Source: Verrucomicrobiales bacterium
GTDB taxonomy: Bacteria > Verrucomicrobiota > Verrucomicrobiia > Verrucomicrobiales > DEV007
NCBI GenBank assembly: GCA_029210205.1
Contig: JARGOD010000017.1
Coordinates: 3,653 to 65,232, forward strand
DNA: 61,580 nucleotides
Direction of reading: 5' to 3'
The notes below the pieces were generated by a model that saw nothing but the letters and a program-made list of their open reading frames with translations, had not been told where the DNA came from and made no database searches. A program made the position numbers and the translations under genes. The number at the start of each line of letters is the position of its first letter. Positions within the stretch are counted from its first letter, which is position 1. Below are positions 1 through 8,411 of the stretch, piece after piece.

Positions 1-80
1 GCGGCTTCCGAAGCGGAGCCGTCAGTGACTGACAAAGCCCCTCCGAGAAGCAGGCAGATAAGAGAAAGGAGAAATCTCAT
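1..80 (-). CDS. N-terminus of an exported protein (partial)
   Basis: An ATG at 80-78 on the minus strand opens a frame that runs off the window edge. The 26 visible residues begin MRFLLSLICLLLGGALS, a typical signal peptide: one Arg, then a hydrophobic stretch and small residues. It starts 5 bp after the DUF1552 stop codon, so it is almost certainly the next gene of that operon. DUF1552 genes commonly neighbour DUF1592-type exported cytochrome-like proteins, which is a reasonable guess for this one, but nothing in the visible part identifies the family. Confidence 0.55.
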   Translation of the reverse strand, partial: MRFLLSLICLLLGGALSVTDGSASEA

Positions 81-85
81 GCTCT

Positions 86-1336
86 TCAGCTGTAGCGCAG
101 ATCGAATTTCCCGGTGCTGGTATTGAAAGTATCCACCTCAAGGCCAAAGCGCTGCAGCAAGGTCACGAAGAGATTGCAGAGCGGCAGGTTCTTTCCGTTG
201 GTAGCAGCGTTGATGTGCCCCTGATGTTGGAAGCCGCCTCCGGCCACCATGATCGGCAAGTTGCGGCACGAGTGCGTGCCGCCATAGCCCATGCCGCTGC
301 CGAACAGAACGATGGTGTTGTCGAGCATGGAACCTTCGCCGTTTGGTTCCTGGATGGAATCCATCTTCTGGAGGCATCGGGAAAGTTGCTCCACCTGGAA
401 GGTCTCAATCGCGACCAGCTCCGCGGTGATCGCCGGCACTTTTCCATTGTGCGTCGCGCTGTGATAGCTGCGAGTGACGGGAGCGATCGCGGTGTAATCG
501 ACAGTTCGTGGAAATGCCACCGTCGCCACCCGGGTCAGATCCGTCTCGAAGGCGTAAGTGATCATGTCGAAGATGGCGTTGTAGTCATGAACCAGCGTGG
601 GTTCGACGTCCGCGTAGTGACCGGAAATATCAAAGTTCGGCTTATCCTTGCCGATCCACGCACGGCGACTCTCAAGGGTTTTTTCAAACTCGCGAACCGA
701 CGTCTGAAACTGATCGAGTCGCTCATGATCGAACCCGCTCGCCGACTTCTCGAGAAACGCAAACTGATCGGCGACCCGATCAAGCACGCTGTGATTGCGG
801 TCAATCAGATCCATCTGTCTCTTCTTCTGCTGCTTAGAGGAATTCAAAAACAAGTGATCAAAGAGCCTCTGAGGATCGGTGATGACGGCATCCTTGACGC
901 CATTCGCCGTCCAACTCATCTCGATCCCGTCCTGGAGAGCGGCATTGATGGAGGGAAAGCGCACTTCGCTGCCGGACTGACGCGCCATCCATTGATCAAA
1001 GGAGATGTTCTTCTCCGGGAAGGGGCCGGCATCGGTGGGCAGGATCCCATTGAGAAAAGCCACCTCACGGCCGTGACCATTGACCATGTTGTGGTCGGTA
1101 TGGGAAAAAATGCTCAGGCGATCCTTGAGCCAGTCCAATGAACGCAGCGTGGAAGGCAGATCGAAGTTTTTCCCATATTGTTTGGGAAAGAAGTGTGCCG
1201 GGTGCATGCCCAAGGGGTTGGCCACAATGAGGCAACGGGTCTTCGCTGCTTCGGCGGCACCGCCGAGGCACTCCAGGGAAGGCAGGGCCATCGCCCCACC
1301 CATGCTGGCGAGGAATTTTCTTCGGTCGATTTTCAT
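86..1336 (-). CDS. DUF1552 exported protein, Tat-type signal
   Basis: 416 aa. It begins MKIDRRKFLASMGGAMALPSLE, with a twin-arginine motif (RRKFLAS) followed by a short hydrophobic stretch, so it is probably exported folded by Tat. The body matches the DUF1552 family of planctomycetes and verrucomicrobia: an early NPLGMHPAHFFP segment, FDQWMAR, a conserved RSYHSATHNGK stretch around residue 290, and a C-terminal LFGSGMGYGGTHSCRNLP / ILVAGGG-like segment. The arrangement recalls the alkaline-phosphatase/sulfatase-like DUF1501 and DUF1552 proteins. No enzymatic activity is established for the family. It lies 12 bp downstream of the anti-sigma gene and is probably co-transcribed with it and the ECF sigma gene. 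No SD sequence precedes the ATG. Confidence 0.88.
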   Translation of the reverse strand: MKIDRRKFLASMGGAMALPSLECLGGAAEAAKTRCLIVANPLGMHPAHFFPKQYGKNFDLPSTLRSLDWLKDRLSIFSHTDHNMVNGHGREVAFLNGILPTDAGPFPEKNISFDQWMARQSGSEVRFPSINAALQDGIEMSWTANGVKDAVITDPQRLFDHLFLNSSKQQKKRQMDLIDRNHSVLDRVADQFAFLEKSASGFDHERLDQFQTSVREFEKTLESRRAWIGKDKPNFDISGHYADVEPTLVHDYNAIFDMITYAFETDLTRVATVAFPRTVDYTAIAPVTRSYHSATHNGKVPAITAELVAIETFQVEQLSRCLQKMDSIQEPNGEGSMLDNTIVLFGSGMGYGGTHSCRNLPIMVAGGGFQHQGHINAATNGKNLPLCNLFVTLLQRFGLEVDTFNTSTGKFDLRYS

Positions 1337-1348
1337 GTCGTAAATGAG

Positions 1349-2251
1349 TTAAAATTGAGAAGTGATCAGGGTTGCCTTCACGTCGTCGACATAGCGGTGC
1401 ACCTTGGGCTGGGTTGAGATTTTCTCACGGGCTGCCAGCCAGATAATCATCCGGCGAGCCGAGGGCGGCACCTCGAGTTTGGTCACGACCCGCTGCCATC
1501 CGCTGTGATGCGGCTTTGGATCCACTCTTTGCCTTGCCGAAGCGACGGCATCTTCAACAAGGTCCGGGAAAAGTAATTCTGCCTCTTCCACCTCGTAGTC
1601 ATAGGCCAGCAGATTGACACTGTAACGATTGTGTCTTGCCTCATCCTCAGTGTGAAACGCGGCTGACACCTGAATCTCAACGGATCGATCCCGTGACTCC
1701 GGCAGCAGGGTTGTGAGGTCGACGATATAGCACACCCGGGCACCGCCTTCCTTTCCCCGGGAAGTCAGCTGAAGCATCGCTTGACCTTCCTTTGCTGTGA
1801 ATCCGGCTTCCTCTTCGGTGACGCGGTCGATCTCACCTCCCCAAACCCCAACCCCATTGGGAAACCCCTGTTGGTAGTTCTGAGCTGGATTTTCAAATCC
1901 CGGATCGTCCAGCGCGATGGGTTTGCGTGATAGCTTTGGCACTCTCGCACTCACACTGGCGAAAACGATCGACGTGAAGAATGTGCCTAACAGAATCCCA
2001 ACGATCGATGCAGCAACGGGTTGCCAGGTCAGCCATTGCGATACCGTTTTCTGGTGACGCGGAAGCGATTGAACCGGCGACTTCTTTACGCCGAGCGAGA
2101 GCGCGTAGTCGATGTTCGCGTAGCCCACCCAGGCATCGCGGAATTCAGCATCCTCCCGAAGCCAGGATTCTACCTGAGCATGCTCTTCCTCGGTGACGCT
2201 CCCGTCGCGGAAGCGCTGAATCAGATCAAAACGTGGGTCGTTGGTATTCAT
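1349..2251 (-). CDS. Membrane anti-sigma-like protein with extracytoplasmic C-terminal domain
   Basis: 300 aa. Residues 1-60 form a small acidic helical domain (RFRDGSVTEEEHAQVESWL, then YANIDYALSLG) like the cytoplasmic anti-sigma region of FecR-like proteins in this phylum. One membrane segment spans about 76-100. The remaining 200 residues are outside and look like a beta-sandwich, opening with an ALDDPGFENP stretch and ending with a conserved IWLAAREK...YVDDVKATL segment, similar to carbohydrate-binding or PEP-type folds. The gene lies 23 bp after the ECF sigma gene and before DUF1552, so it probably holds the sigma factor inactive and senses an extracytoplasmic ligand. The inhibitory role is inferred from architecture and position. 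Confidence 0.75.
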   Translation of the reverse strand: MNTNDPRFDLIQRFRDGSVTEEEHAQVESWLREDAEFRDAWVGYANIDYALSLGVKKSPVQSLPRHQKTVSQWLTWQPVAASIVGILLGTFFTSIVFASVSARVPKLSRKPIALDDPGFENPAQNYQQGFPNGVGVWGGEIDRVTEEEAGFTAKEGQAMLQLTSRGKEGGARVCYIVDLTTLLPESRDRSVEIQVSAAFHTEDEARHNRYSVNLLAYDYEVEEAELLFPDLVEDAVASARQRVDPKPHHSGWQRVVTKLEVPPSARRMIIWLAAREKISTQPKVHRYVDDVKATLITSQF

Positions 2252-2274
2252 TTCGGTTCAAACAGGAAAAAAGT

Positions 2275-2805
2275 TTATCGTCCTTCAGCCGCGAGGACTT
2301 GCCGGGTACAATCGATGAGAGTCAGCCGGATTCGGTGGAGTGATTTGTAGAGAGCCATGGCTGTTTTCCCCATCTCTGCTGCCATTTGATCAATCTGCAC
2401 CCCCGGCGCATAGGCCGCCTGGATCAGCTGTTTTCTCTCCTCGGGGAGTTTCTTGACGCAACTTTCGAGAGCCCGGCGTTCCGCCTCGAGGTGATTGGAT
2501 TGCTCGTAGACGGTTTCCGACAACAGTTGGTAAATGTCCTCGCTGAACTGCAGCCGGTCGCGCGCTCGATCCCGTCGAAACGTCAACACCTCCATCCGTG
2601 CCACGCCGAAGGCCCAGCGGCAGAATGCTTCGCTATCCAGGGTGGGATCGAATTTCCGCCAAAGCACCACCGCCACATCCTGCATCACATCGCTCTCGTC
2701 TTCGCCGGTGAACAAGAGGGAGCGGACATAGACCCGCAACGACGGCTCATGCACCATAAAGAGCCTGAGAAACTGGTCGTGCAATTTGTGATCGGGTTCG
2801 AGCAT
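2275..2805 (-). CDS. ECF-type RNA polymerase sigma factor
   Basis: 176 aa, the usual ECF length. Region 2 is seen around residues 12-80 (FLRLFMVHEPSLRVYVRSLL, DVMQDVAVVLWRKFD, FCRWAFGVARMEVL). Region 4 lies at about 110-170 (LESCVKKLPEERKQLIQAAY followed by the helix-turn-helix IDQMAAEMGKTAMALYKSLHRIR). It resembles the sigma-70 subfamily expanded in Rhodopirellula and Verrucomicrobium (TIGR02989-like). It is first in an operon with the anti-sigma protein and DUF1552 protein. A small hairpin flanked by A and T tracts lies about 20-45 bp upstream of the ATG and may affect its expression. Target promoters cannot be told from the sequence. Confidence 0.9.
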   Translation of the reverse strand: MLEPDHKLHDQFLRLFMVHEPSLRVYVRSLLFTGEDESDVMQDVAVVLWRKFDPTLDSEAFCRWAFGVARMEVLTFRRDRARDRLQFSEDIYQLLSETVYEQSNHLEAERRALESCVKKLPEERKQLIQAAYAPGVQIDQMAAEMGKTAMALYKSLHRIRLTLIDCTRQVLAAEGR

Positions 2806-2822
2806 TCCCGTAGATGCTCCAC

Positions 2823-2850
2823 AAAAAGCGGCATTTGCCGATTTTTTTCA
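2823..2850. promoter_or_regulatory. Hairpin between A and T tracts in the sigma-gene leader
   Basis: CGGC (2829-2832), ATTT, GCCG (2837-2840) form a short perfect stem. It is preceded by AAAAA and followed by ATTTTTTT on the plus strand, so either strand reads A-tract, hairpin, T-tract, the layout of a small bidirectional terminator. On the minus strand it sits in the 5' leader of the ECF sigma gene, 24-35 nt before the ATG. It could be an attenuator or just the terminator of an unseen short transcript. The stem is only 4-5 bp, so support is modest. Confidence 0.3.
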
Positions 2851-2971
2851 AGAAAGTGTAACTTGTTTCGAAAGGGGAGATAACACTTCTTGACGATGCA
2901 TCGCACCCTCGACTCTTTTACATCGGCCATCCCACGCTCGCCCTCTCCACCCACCTGCGCTACTTTCCCCG

Positions 2972-4186
2972 GTGACCACCGCTCTCTCCATCCCGGAAGC
3001 ACGCAAGCTTGTCCTCTTCTCCCAGGGCCTTCCACCCGCACGCTTCTCCGGTTCAGCTACAGACGCTTCTCTTGCTGCGATCGAGCGGCTCAACTACATC
3101 CAGATCGACACGATTTCGGTCGTCGAGCGGGCGCACCATCACACGCTCTGGAACCGCAATCCTCGCTACCAGCCCGGGCAACTGGATGAACTTGTGGAAC
3201 GCGGGAAGGTCTTCGAATACTGGTCCCACGCGGCGGCCTACCTGCCGATGCGCGATTACCGTTTCAGCCTGCCTCGCAAACGAGCGCTAGCACGGGGCAA
3301 GCATGAGCACTGGTTTGATCGGAATGCGAAGATGGAGCGATTGGTCCTCGAGCGCATCGCCAGCGAAGGGCCTCTGATGGCGCGGGACTTCGAACACAGC
3401 GGCACCCGAAAGGCGGGCGAATGGAGACCGAAGCCCGCCAAGCAGGCTCTTGAGAATCTCTACATGCAGGGAGATCTGATGTGTTCGCGCCGGATCAATT
3501 TTCAAAAAGTCTATGATCTCACCGATCGGGTGCTGCCCCCTGACACTGACACTACGGAGCCCGGCGAAGAGGAATATTCGCGCCACCTCGTGACCCGTTA
3601 TCTGCAGGCCAACGGGCTGGGAACTTCTTCCGAAGTGGCCTATCTGCTCAAAGGGAGAAAGCAGTCAGTCGCGAGGATAATGGATGAAATGGAATTGGGC
3701 GGGGAGATCCTGCGGGTGCGTGCAGGCGACCAGGAGAGGTTCACCCTTCCCGCTTCTCTGGAACTCCTCGGGAGGCGATTGTCCCGCGGCAAGGCGAAGA
3801 TCCTTTCGCCCTTCGACAACCTCGTCATCCAGCGCAAACGCATGCAGGCGCTCTTCGATTTCGACTATCTGATCGAGTGCTACGTTCCGGCGGCCAAGCG
3901 GCAATACGGCTACTTCGCACTCCCGGTGCTCTGGGACGGCCGGCTTGTTGCGCGCATGGATTGCAAAGTCGAACGAAAGAAGTCCGTTCTGAATATTCAT
4001 CATCTCGCACTCGAGCCTTGGCTCGTGAAGCCCGACGCTTTCCTCACTGCGCTCGAGGGGGAATTGGCTGCTTTTATGCGCTTCAATCGATGCGATCGTC
4101 TCGTAGTCCACCGAACTTCGCCATCCAATATTCGGGGTTCTGTTGGGTGGGGAGCCGAAATCACCGAGCTCGATTGTCCGTCATGA
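2972..4186 (+). CDS. YcaQ-type DNA glycosylase (winged-helix, HTH_42 family)
   Basis: 404 aa, the usual length for YcaQ/AlkX proteins, which unhook interstrand DNA crosslinks and excise bulky alkylated bases. The family-defining QxD motif is present as Q44-I-D46 in YIQIDTISVVERAHHHTLWNR, with the downstream HHH/LWNR segment also typical. Further family features are YWSHAAAYLPM around 90, several winged-helix stretches, and the LSPFDNLV...KR segment near 275. The start is a GTG; no SD is visible and no better in-frame start lies nearby. It is divergent from the ECF operon. It converges with folA, leaving about 100 bp between the stops. Confidence 0.88.
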   Translation: MTTALSIPEARKLVLFSQGLPPARFSGSATDASLAAIERLNYIQIDTISVVERAHHHTLWNRNPRYQPGQLDELVERGKVFEYWSHAAAYLPMRDYRFSLPRKRALARGKHEHWFDRNAKMERLVLERIASEGPLMARDFEHSGTRKAGEWRPKPAKQALENLYMQGDLMCSRRINFQKVYDLTDRVLPPDTDTTEPGEEEYSRHLVTRYLQANGLGTSSEVAYLLKGRKQSVARIMDEMELGGEILRVRAGDQERFTLPASLELLGRRLSRGKAKILSPFDNLVIQRKRMQALFDFDYLIECYVPAAKRQYGYFALPVLWDGRLVARMDCKVERKKSVLNIHHLALEPWLVKPDAFLTALEGELAAFMRFNRCDRLVVHRTSPSNIRGSVGWGAEITELDCPS

Positions 4187-4285
4187 GCGATTGGATTTCA
4201 TTGGATTCAGAGTGGTCTTTGATCGCGGTGAGCCCTGAAGCCTGGTGATGGCGGGAAGAGCTCAAAATGATTCCCAGCCAGCGCT

Positions 4286-4822
4286 TTAAAGCAGGTGCAT
4301 GCGAGAAGGCCTCAGCGACGAGGGATGAAGGCGTCGGAGTTGGAGAAATGTCATCGCGTCGGGATTCTCCCCATCGGCCGGATACTCTTCGCGGCTCACT
4401 TCCTCCCATTCGATGTCTTGTTCGAAATCGGGAAAGTAAATCGTGCCTTCGACCTCGGTATCGATCCTGGTAAGGAACAGTTCGTCAGTGTAAGGAAGCG
4501 CTGCCTCGTAGACGGCACCACCTCCGCAGACGGTTAGCTCAGCCGCACCCTCTTCCGCGGCGATGGAGATCGCTTCTTCGACGTTGTAGGCAACGAAACC
4601 AGTGTCCACTTGGAGCTCTGCGTTTCGAGAGAGGACGATTGGAGTTTGCCCGGTGAACCAAGCAATCATTTCCGCGAAGGTTTTCCGGCCGAGGAGGAGA
4701 TGTTTATTCAGGGTGAACTCTCTGAAATGCCTAGTATCCCGGGGCAGATGCCAGGGGATTCCACCATTGTCGGATCCAATGACCCGATTCCGGTCCATCG
4801 CTGAGATCATCGTGATGTGCAT
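4286..4822 (-). CDS. folA: Dihydrofolate reductase
   Basis: 178 aa. Reduces dihydrofolate to tetrahydrofolate with NADPH. It starts MHITMISAMDRNRVIGSDNGGIPWHLPRD; W24 and D29 occupy the positions of the conserved Trp and the catalytic acid. LLLGRKTFAEM and the VCGGGAVYEAALPYTDELFLTRID block (NADPH binding, then the LTRID strand) follow. The C-terminus carries about 12 extra residues beyond the usual end. No thyA lies next to it. It is downstream of the ABC exporter on the same strand, separated by about 160 bp with no gene. Confidence 0.95.
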   Translation of the reverse strand: MHITMISAMDRNRVIGSDNGGIPWHLPRDTRHFREFTLNKHLLLGRKTFAEMIAWFTGQTPIVLSRNAELQVDTGFVAYNVEEAISIAAEEGAAELTVCGGGAVYEAALPYTDELFLTRIDTEVEGTIYFPDFEQDIEWEEVSREEYPADGENPDAMTFLQLRRLHPSSLRPSRMHLL

Positions 4823-4886
4823 GGAAGCATCATAATGTCCTCATTGATTGAGGGCGAGTCTCGAAATACGGAGAATAGGATCTCTT

Positions 4887-4971
4887 GCTCTTCGATTCTC
4901 TCAACCGCATCCCATTCTCGTTCAATAGGGAAACCGGCTGCCTTCTCGTCGTGAATTCAGGATCGAAGAGC
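4887..4971. repeat. Separated 10-bp inverted repeat between the ABC exporter gene and folA
   Basis: GCTCTTCGAT at 4887-4896 is perfectly repeated in inverse as ATCGAAGAGC at 4962-4971, with 65 bp between the arms. It lies between the stop of the exporter gene and the start of folA, both on the minus strand. There is no T tract next to the arms. It could form an mRNA stem that separates the two genes or may be fortuitous. Confidence 0.3.
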
Positions 4972-4982
4972 GCAGTCTCCGA

Positions 4983-6722
4983 TCAGGCCATGAGGCTCTG
5001 ACGGCAGAGCATTGCGTAGATGCCATCCTTCTCGAGAAGCGTGTCGTGAGTGCCCTCTTCGACAACGAGTCCGTGGTCGAGGACGTAGATGCGATCGGCA
5101 TTGCGAACCGTGGAAAGTCGGTGCGCGATGACAAGACTGGTGCGATTTGTCATGAGTTTTTCGAGCGCTTCCTGAATGAGTTTTTCCGTCTCGGTGTCGA
5201 CGCTCGCGGTCGCTTCATCGAGGAGAAGGATCGGAGGGTTTTTCAGGATAACACGGGCGATCGCGATACGCTGTTTTTCGCCTACGGAGAGTTTTACGCC
5301 TCGCTCGCCGACACTGGTGTCGAGTTGGTCCGGCAGTGCTTTCACGAAGCTTTCGGCATTGGCGGCGCGAAGGACTTCCCACATTTCCTCTTCAGTTGCA
5401 TCCTCTTTCGCGATCGAAAGGTTTTCCCTGACGCTGCAGTTAAAGAGGAAACTCTCCTGCGTGACGTATCCCATCGCATCGCGAAGTGAACTTTTCTTTG
5501 CTTCGGCGATGTCCTGTCCGTCAATACTGATGACTCCTGAATCGGCTTCGTAGAATCGTGTCAGGAGATTAATGATCGTCGACTTTCCGGCTCCGGTGCT
5601 GCCAACGAGAGCGATCATTTCGCCGGGCGCTGCTTCCAGATTGACGCCTTTGAGCGTCGCAATGTCGTCCCCGTAGGAAAATTTTACGTCATCGAAGGCG
5701 ACGGCTCCATTCACCGGTGTTGAAAGAACGACTCCTTCGTCTACGTCGGGTTCCTCTTCGGCGTCGATGATCTCGAAGACACGTTCCCCGGCGGCGCGAC
5801 CGGCCTGAATAATTTGGTTCAAACCGTTGAGTCGGCTGATTGGCTCATAGAACAAATTCAGGGCGACCAAAAATGCGACAAAAATGCCGGTCTGGATTTC
5901 GAGCTGCTCCTGTGATGGTGCCTGCATCACCCCATAGGCTCCGAAGCCGATCACGAGGGCGTAACCAACGTTGCGCAAGAATTCCATGCTCGGATTATAG
6001 GCCGCCCACGTCCGCATGAGGTGTAGCGTCGCAAGACGCAGCGCGTTGCTCGATTCATTGAAGCTTTCCAGCTCTGCTTCTTCACGCGTGAATGTCTTGA
6101 TCTGCTGAATCCCATCGATGTTATCGTGAAGCAGCGAGTTCATCGAACTTGTCGCGGTGCGCACTTTACGATGACGCTGCGGCGCGGTGCGGGTATACAG
6201 CCAGGCGCCTCCGATCAGGAAGGGCATCGGAATCATCGCGATCGCAGCGAGCTTGGCGTCCTGATAAAAAAGATAGGCTCCGACCACGAAGACCTGGAGC
6301 AAGGCAACAACGCCCTGCTCGATCCCGTCAATGAGGACCCGCTCCATCGCGGTGACGTCTTCGGTGACGCGGGTCATGACATCGCCAGTGCGCTTGTTAT
6401 CAAACCACTTCATCGGAAGTCGCTGAATCTTTCGATACAAATCCGACCGGATATCAAAGATTACCTTCTGCTCGAACGTATTGTTGAGGATGATGCGAAG
6501 TGCATTAAACAAATTGGTCAGGAAAAAGGTTCCCACGGCGATAAGCGTGAGCGGGAGCAGTTTCGCAAAATCCCGGCCCGGAATGACCTCACCGGTGATC
6601 TTTTTGGTCACTTCGGGAAAGACCACGACGAGCAAGGTCATGAGAACGGCACAGCTTAGCTGCGTTCCCGCGAGAATCGGGTAACGTTTCAGATAGGAAA
6701 AAACACGGAGGACGGTCCTCAT
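4983..6722 (-). CDS. ABC exporter, fused membrane and ATPase domains (MsbA-like)
   Basis: 579 aa half-transporter. Residues 1-310 form the six-helix exporter domain (ABC_membrane), with the family segment QRLPMKWFDNKRTGDVMTRVTEDV at about 95-118. The C-terminal ATPase has Walker A GSTGAGKST near 373, the signature LSVGEKQR near 478, Walker B ILLLDEATASVD near 495 and the switch His in IAHRLSTV near 530. It resembles MsbA and other lipid or drug exporters and should work as a homodimer. The substrate cannot be told from sequence. It starts 76 bp from the divergent SanA-like gene. Confidence 0.93.
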   Translation of the reverse strand: MRTVLRVFSYLKRYPILAGTQLSCAVLMTLLVVVFPEVTKKITGEVIPGRDFAKLLPLTLIAVGTFFLTNLFNALRIILNNTFEQKVIFDIRSDLYRKIQRLPMKWFDNKRTGDVMTRVTEDVTAMERVLIDGIEQGVVALLQVFVVGAYLFYQDAKLAAIAMIPMPFLIGGAWLYTRTAPQRHRKVRTATSSMNSLLHDNIDGIQQIKTFTREEAELESFNESSNALRLATLHLMRTWAAYNPSMEFLRNVGYALVIGFGAYGVMQAPSQEQLEIQTGIFVAFLVALNLFYEPISRLNGLNQIIQAGRAAGERVFEIIDAEEEPDVDEGVVLSTPVNGAVAFDDVKFSYGDDIATLKGVNLEAAPGEMIALVGSTGAGKSTIINLLTRFYEADSGVISIDGQDIAEAKKSSLRDAMGYVTQESFLFNCSVRENLSIAKEDATEEEMWEVLRAANAESFVKALPDQLDTSVGERGVKLSVGEKQRIAIARVILKNPPILLLDEATASVDTETEKLIQEALEKLMTNRTSLVIAHRLSTVRNADRIYVLDHGLVVEEGTHDTLLEKDGIYAMLCRQSLMA

Positions 6723-6797
6723 ACAGGATCGGAGAATTTCAGAATATTAATGCAGATATAATCGGCAGCAGACCGCCGCCGGGGTTTCACCACCACC

Positions 6798-7442
6798 ATG
6801 GCCCGCAAACGAAAGCGCTCCATCACTTTTTGGCTCATCAAGTTGCCCCTCTTTCTGCTCACCGCAGTCATTGTCGGATGCAACTTGTGGATCGTCGCGT
6901 CCACACACGGTCGGATATACGCCTCGGCGGGGGATATCGAGGCGCAGCCGGTGGCATTAGTTCTTGGGACGTCAAAAAATGTCGCACCTGACACGCCGAA
7001 TCGACATTTTAATAATCGGATCGCGGCCGCAGTGGCCCTTTTTAAGACCGGGAAAGTTGAGCGGCTCCTCGTGAGTGGGTATCGGGATTCGCAATACTAC
7101 GATGAAACTCGAGACATGATTGCCAAGCTGAAGTCAGCGGGAGTGCCGGCGGACGCTATTTTGGCCGACAACGAGGGCGCGAGGACGCTCGATTCCGTGG
7201 CGCGGGCCGCTTCGATTTTCGGCTACGAGCAATTTGTTATCGTTTCTGATGATTTCCATGTCGCCCGGGCTCTTTTTATTGCCGATCGGCTCGGACTTGA
7301 GGCGATTGCAATGAAAAGCGCCCGCGTTGAACTCGAGAATTCATCGAAAGTGCGGCTGCGCGAATACTTAGCCCGCGTCAAAGCGGTGATGGACTTCTAT
7401 CTCTGGAAGACAAAAGCGGAAGCAGCAATCACGCTTCGTTGA
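6798..7442 (+). CDS. SanA/YdcF-like DUF218 membrane protein
   Basis: 214 aa. A basic N-terminus (MARKRKRS) is followed by one membrane helix at about 13-32, then a DUF218 domain: VALVLGTSKNVAPDTPNRHFNNRIAAAVALF, LLVSGYRD, DNEGARTLDSVARA and IVSDDFHVARALFIADRLG. The order and motifs match SanA (E. coli) and related proteins that affect envelope permeability and vancomycin sensitivity. The biochemical activity is not established. Its last 14 bases overlap the 3' end of convergent fabD. Confidence 0.85.
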   Translation: MARKRKRSITFWLIKLPLFLLTAVIVGCNLWIVASTHGRIYASAGDIEAQPVALVLGTSKNVAPDTPNRHFNNRIAAAVALFKTGKVERLLVSGYRDSQYYDETRDMIAKLKSAGVPADAILADNEGARTLDSVARAASIFGYEQFVIVSDDFHVARALFIADRLGLEAIAMKSARVELENSSKVRLREYLARVKAVMDFYLWKTKAEAAITLR

Positions 7443-8364
7443 GGGCAGCCACGGTCTTCTCAAGGCCTTCCACGTCAGCAAAGCTGAGAGCTTTTACGCT
7501 GCGATCGATACGTCGCATCATTCCCGCGAGGACCCGGCCGGGGCCGAGTTCGATGAAGAGTGTTTCGCCTTTGCCAATGTAATGCTGAACGCACTCACTC
7601 CAGCGAACGGATCCGCTGACCTGAGCTTCGAGGGTCTTCCTGATTTCATCAGCAGCGCTGACTTCGCGCGCCTCGACATTGCAAACGACGGGTAAGGTCG
7701 GCGTCTTAAGATCAAGACTGGCGAGGACTCCGGAGAGCTTTTCCTGTGCCGAAAGCATGAGCCGCGAATGATAGGCGCCGGCCACCTCAAGCTCCTGCGC
7801 AATGCGAACTCCATATTCTTCCGCCGTTGCGACGACCTTGGCGATGCCTTCTTTCGATCCCGAAACGACGATCTGTCCGGGCGCATTGAGATTCGCGACA
7901 TCGACATCACAGTCAGCGGCGAGTCTGCGAATGTCGGCTTCCGCACCGCCGATGAGAGCGGCCATGGAACCTTCGACAGCGCTGGTGGCTTCCTCCATGA
8001 ATGAGCCGCGTTTTGCAACGAGATCGAGACCGGTAGAGAAATCAAAGGTGCCGGCAGCGGCATGAGCCGTGAATTCCCCGAGAGAAAGCCCGGCAACTCC
8101 CGCGATCTCCAGATCGGGCACTTCACTTTTCAGCAATTCGAGGCAGGCAAGTCCATGGGCGTAGAGCGCCGGTTGGCATATTGAAGTGCGGGTGAGCTCG
8201 TCGGCAGGGCCATCGAACATTTTTTCCGACAAGGCGTAGCCAAGCTGCTCGTCTGCTTTCGCAAAGATGCCAGCGGCTGCGTCGTATTTCTCCGCGAGGT
8301 CCCGACCCATTCCAACGGCCTGGGCTCCCTGACCGGCAAACATCAATACTGCTCGTTTTCCCAT
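7429..8364 (-). CDS. fabD: Malonyl-CoA:ACP transacylase
   Basis: 311 aa, standard length. Transfers malonyl from CoA to acyl carrier protein for fatty acid synthesis. The oxyanion segment FAGQGAQ (9-15), the nucleophile S94 in GLSLGE (usually GHSLGE), R119 that binds the malonyl carboxylate in AKRGSFMEEA, and catalytic H199 in GAYHSRLM are all present. The change from His to Leu next to the nucleophile is a minor deviation. Other fab genes are not adjacent. It follows the sulfatase gene by 47 bp on the same strand and overlaps the SanA-like gene tail to tail. Confidence 0.95.
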   Translation of the reverse strand: MGKRAVLMFAGQGAQAVGMGRDLAEKYDAAAGIFAKADEQLGYALSEKMFDGPADELTRTSICQPALYAHGLACLELLKSEVPDLEIAGVAGLSLGEFTAHAAAGTFDFSTGLDLVAKRGSFMEEATSAVEGSMAALIGGAEADIRRLAADCDVDVANLNAPGQIVVSGSKEGIAKVVATAEEYGVRIAQELEVAGAYHSRLMLSAQEKLSGVLASLDLKTPTLPVVCNVEAREVSAADEIRKTLEAQVSGSVRWSECVQHYIGKGETLFIELGPGRVLAGMMRRIDRSVKALSFADVEGLEKTVAALNEA

Positions 8365-8411
8365 AAGATAGGCGCCTACTCAATCCCGTATCGACGGCAG
8401 TGCAAGGTTTT

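Noticed and set aside
215-1141. 308-codon open frame antisense to the DUF1552 gene
   Set aside because: The DUF1552 frame has a Tat signal and family motifs over its whole length; the opposite frame has none.
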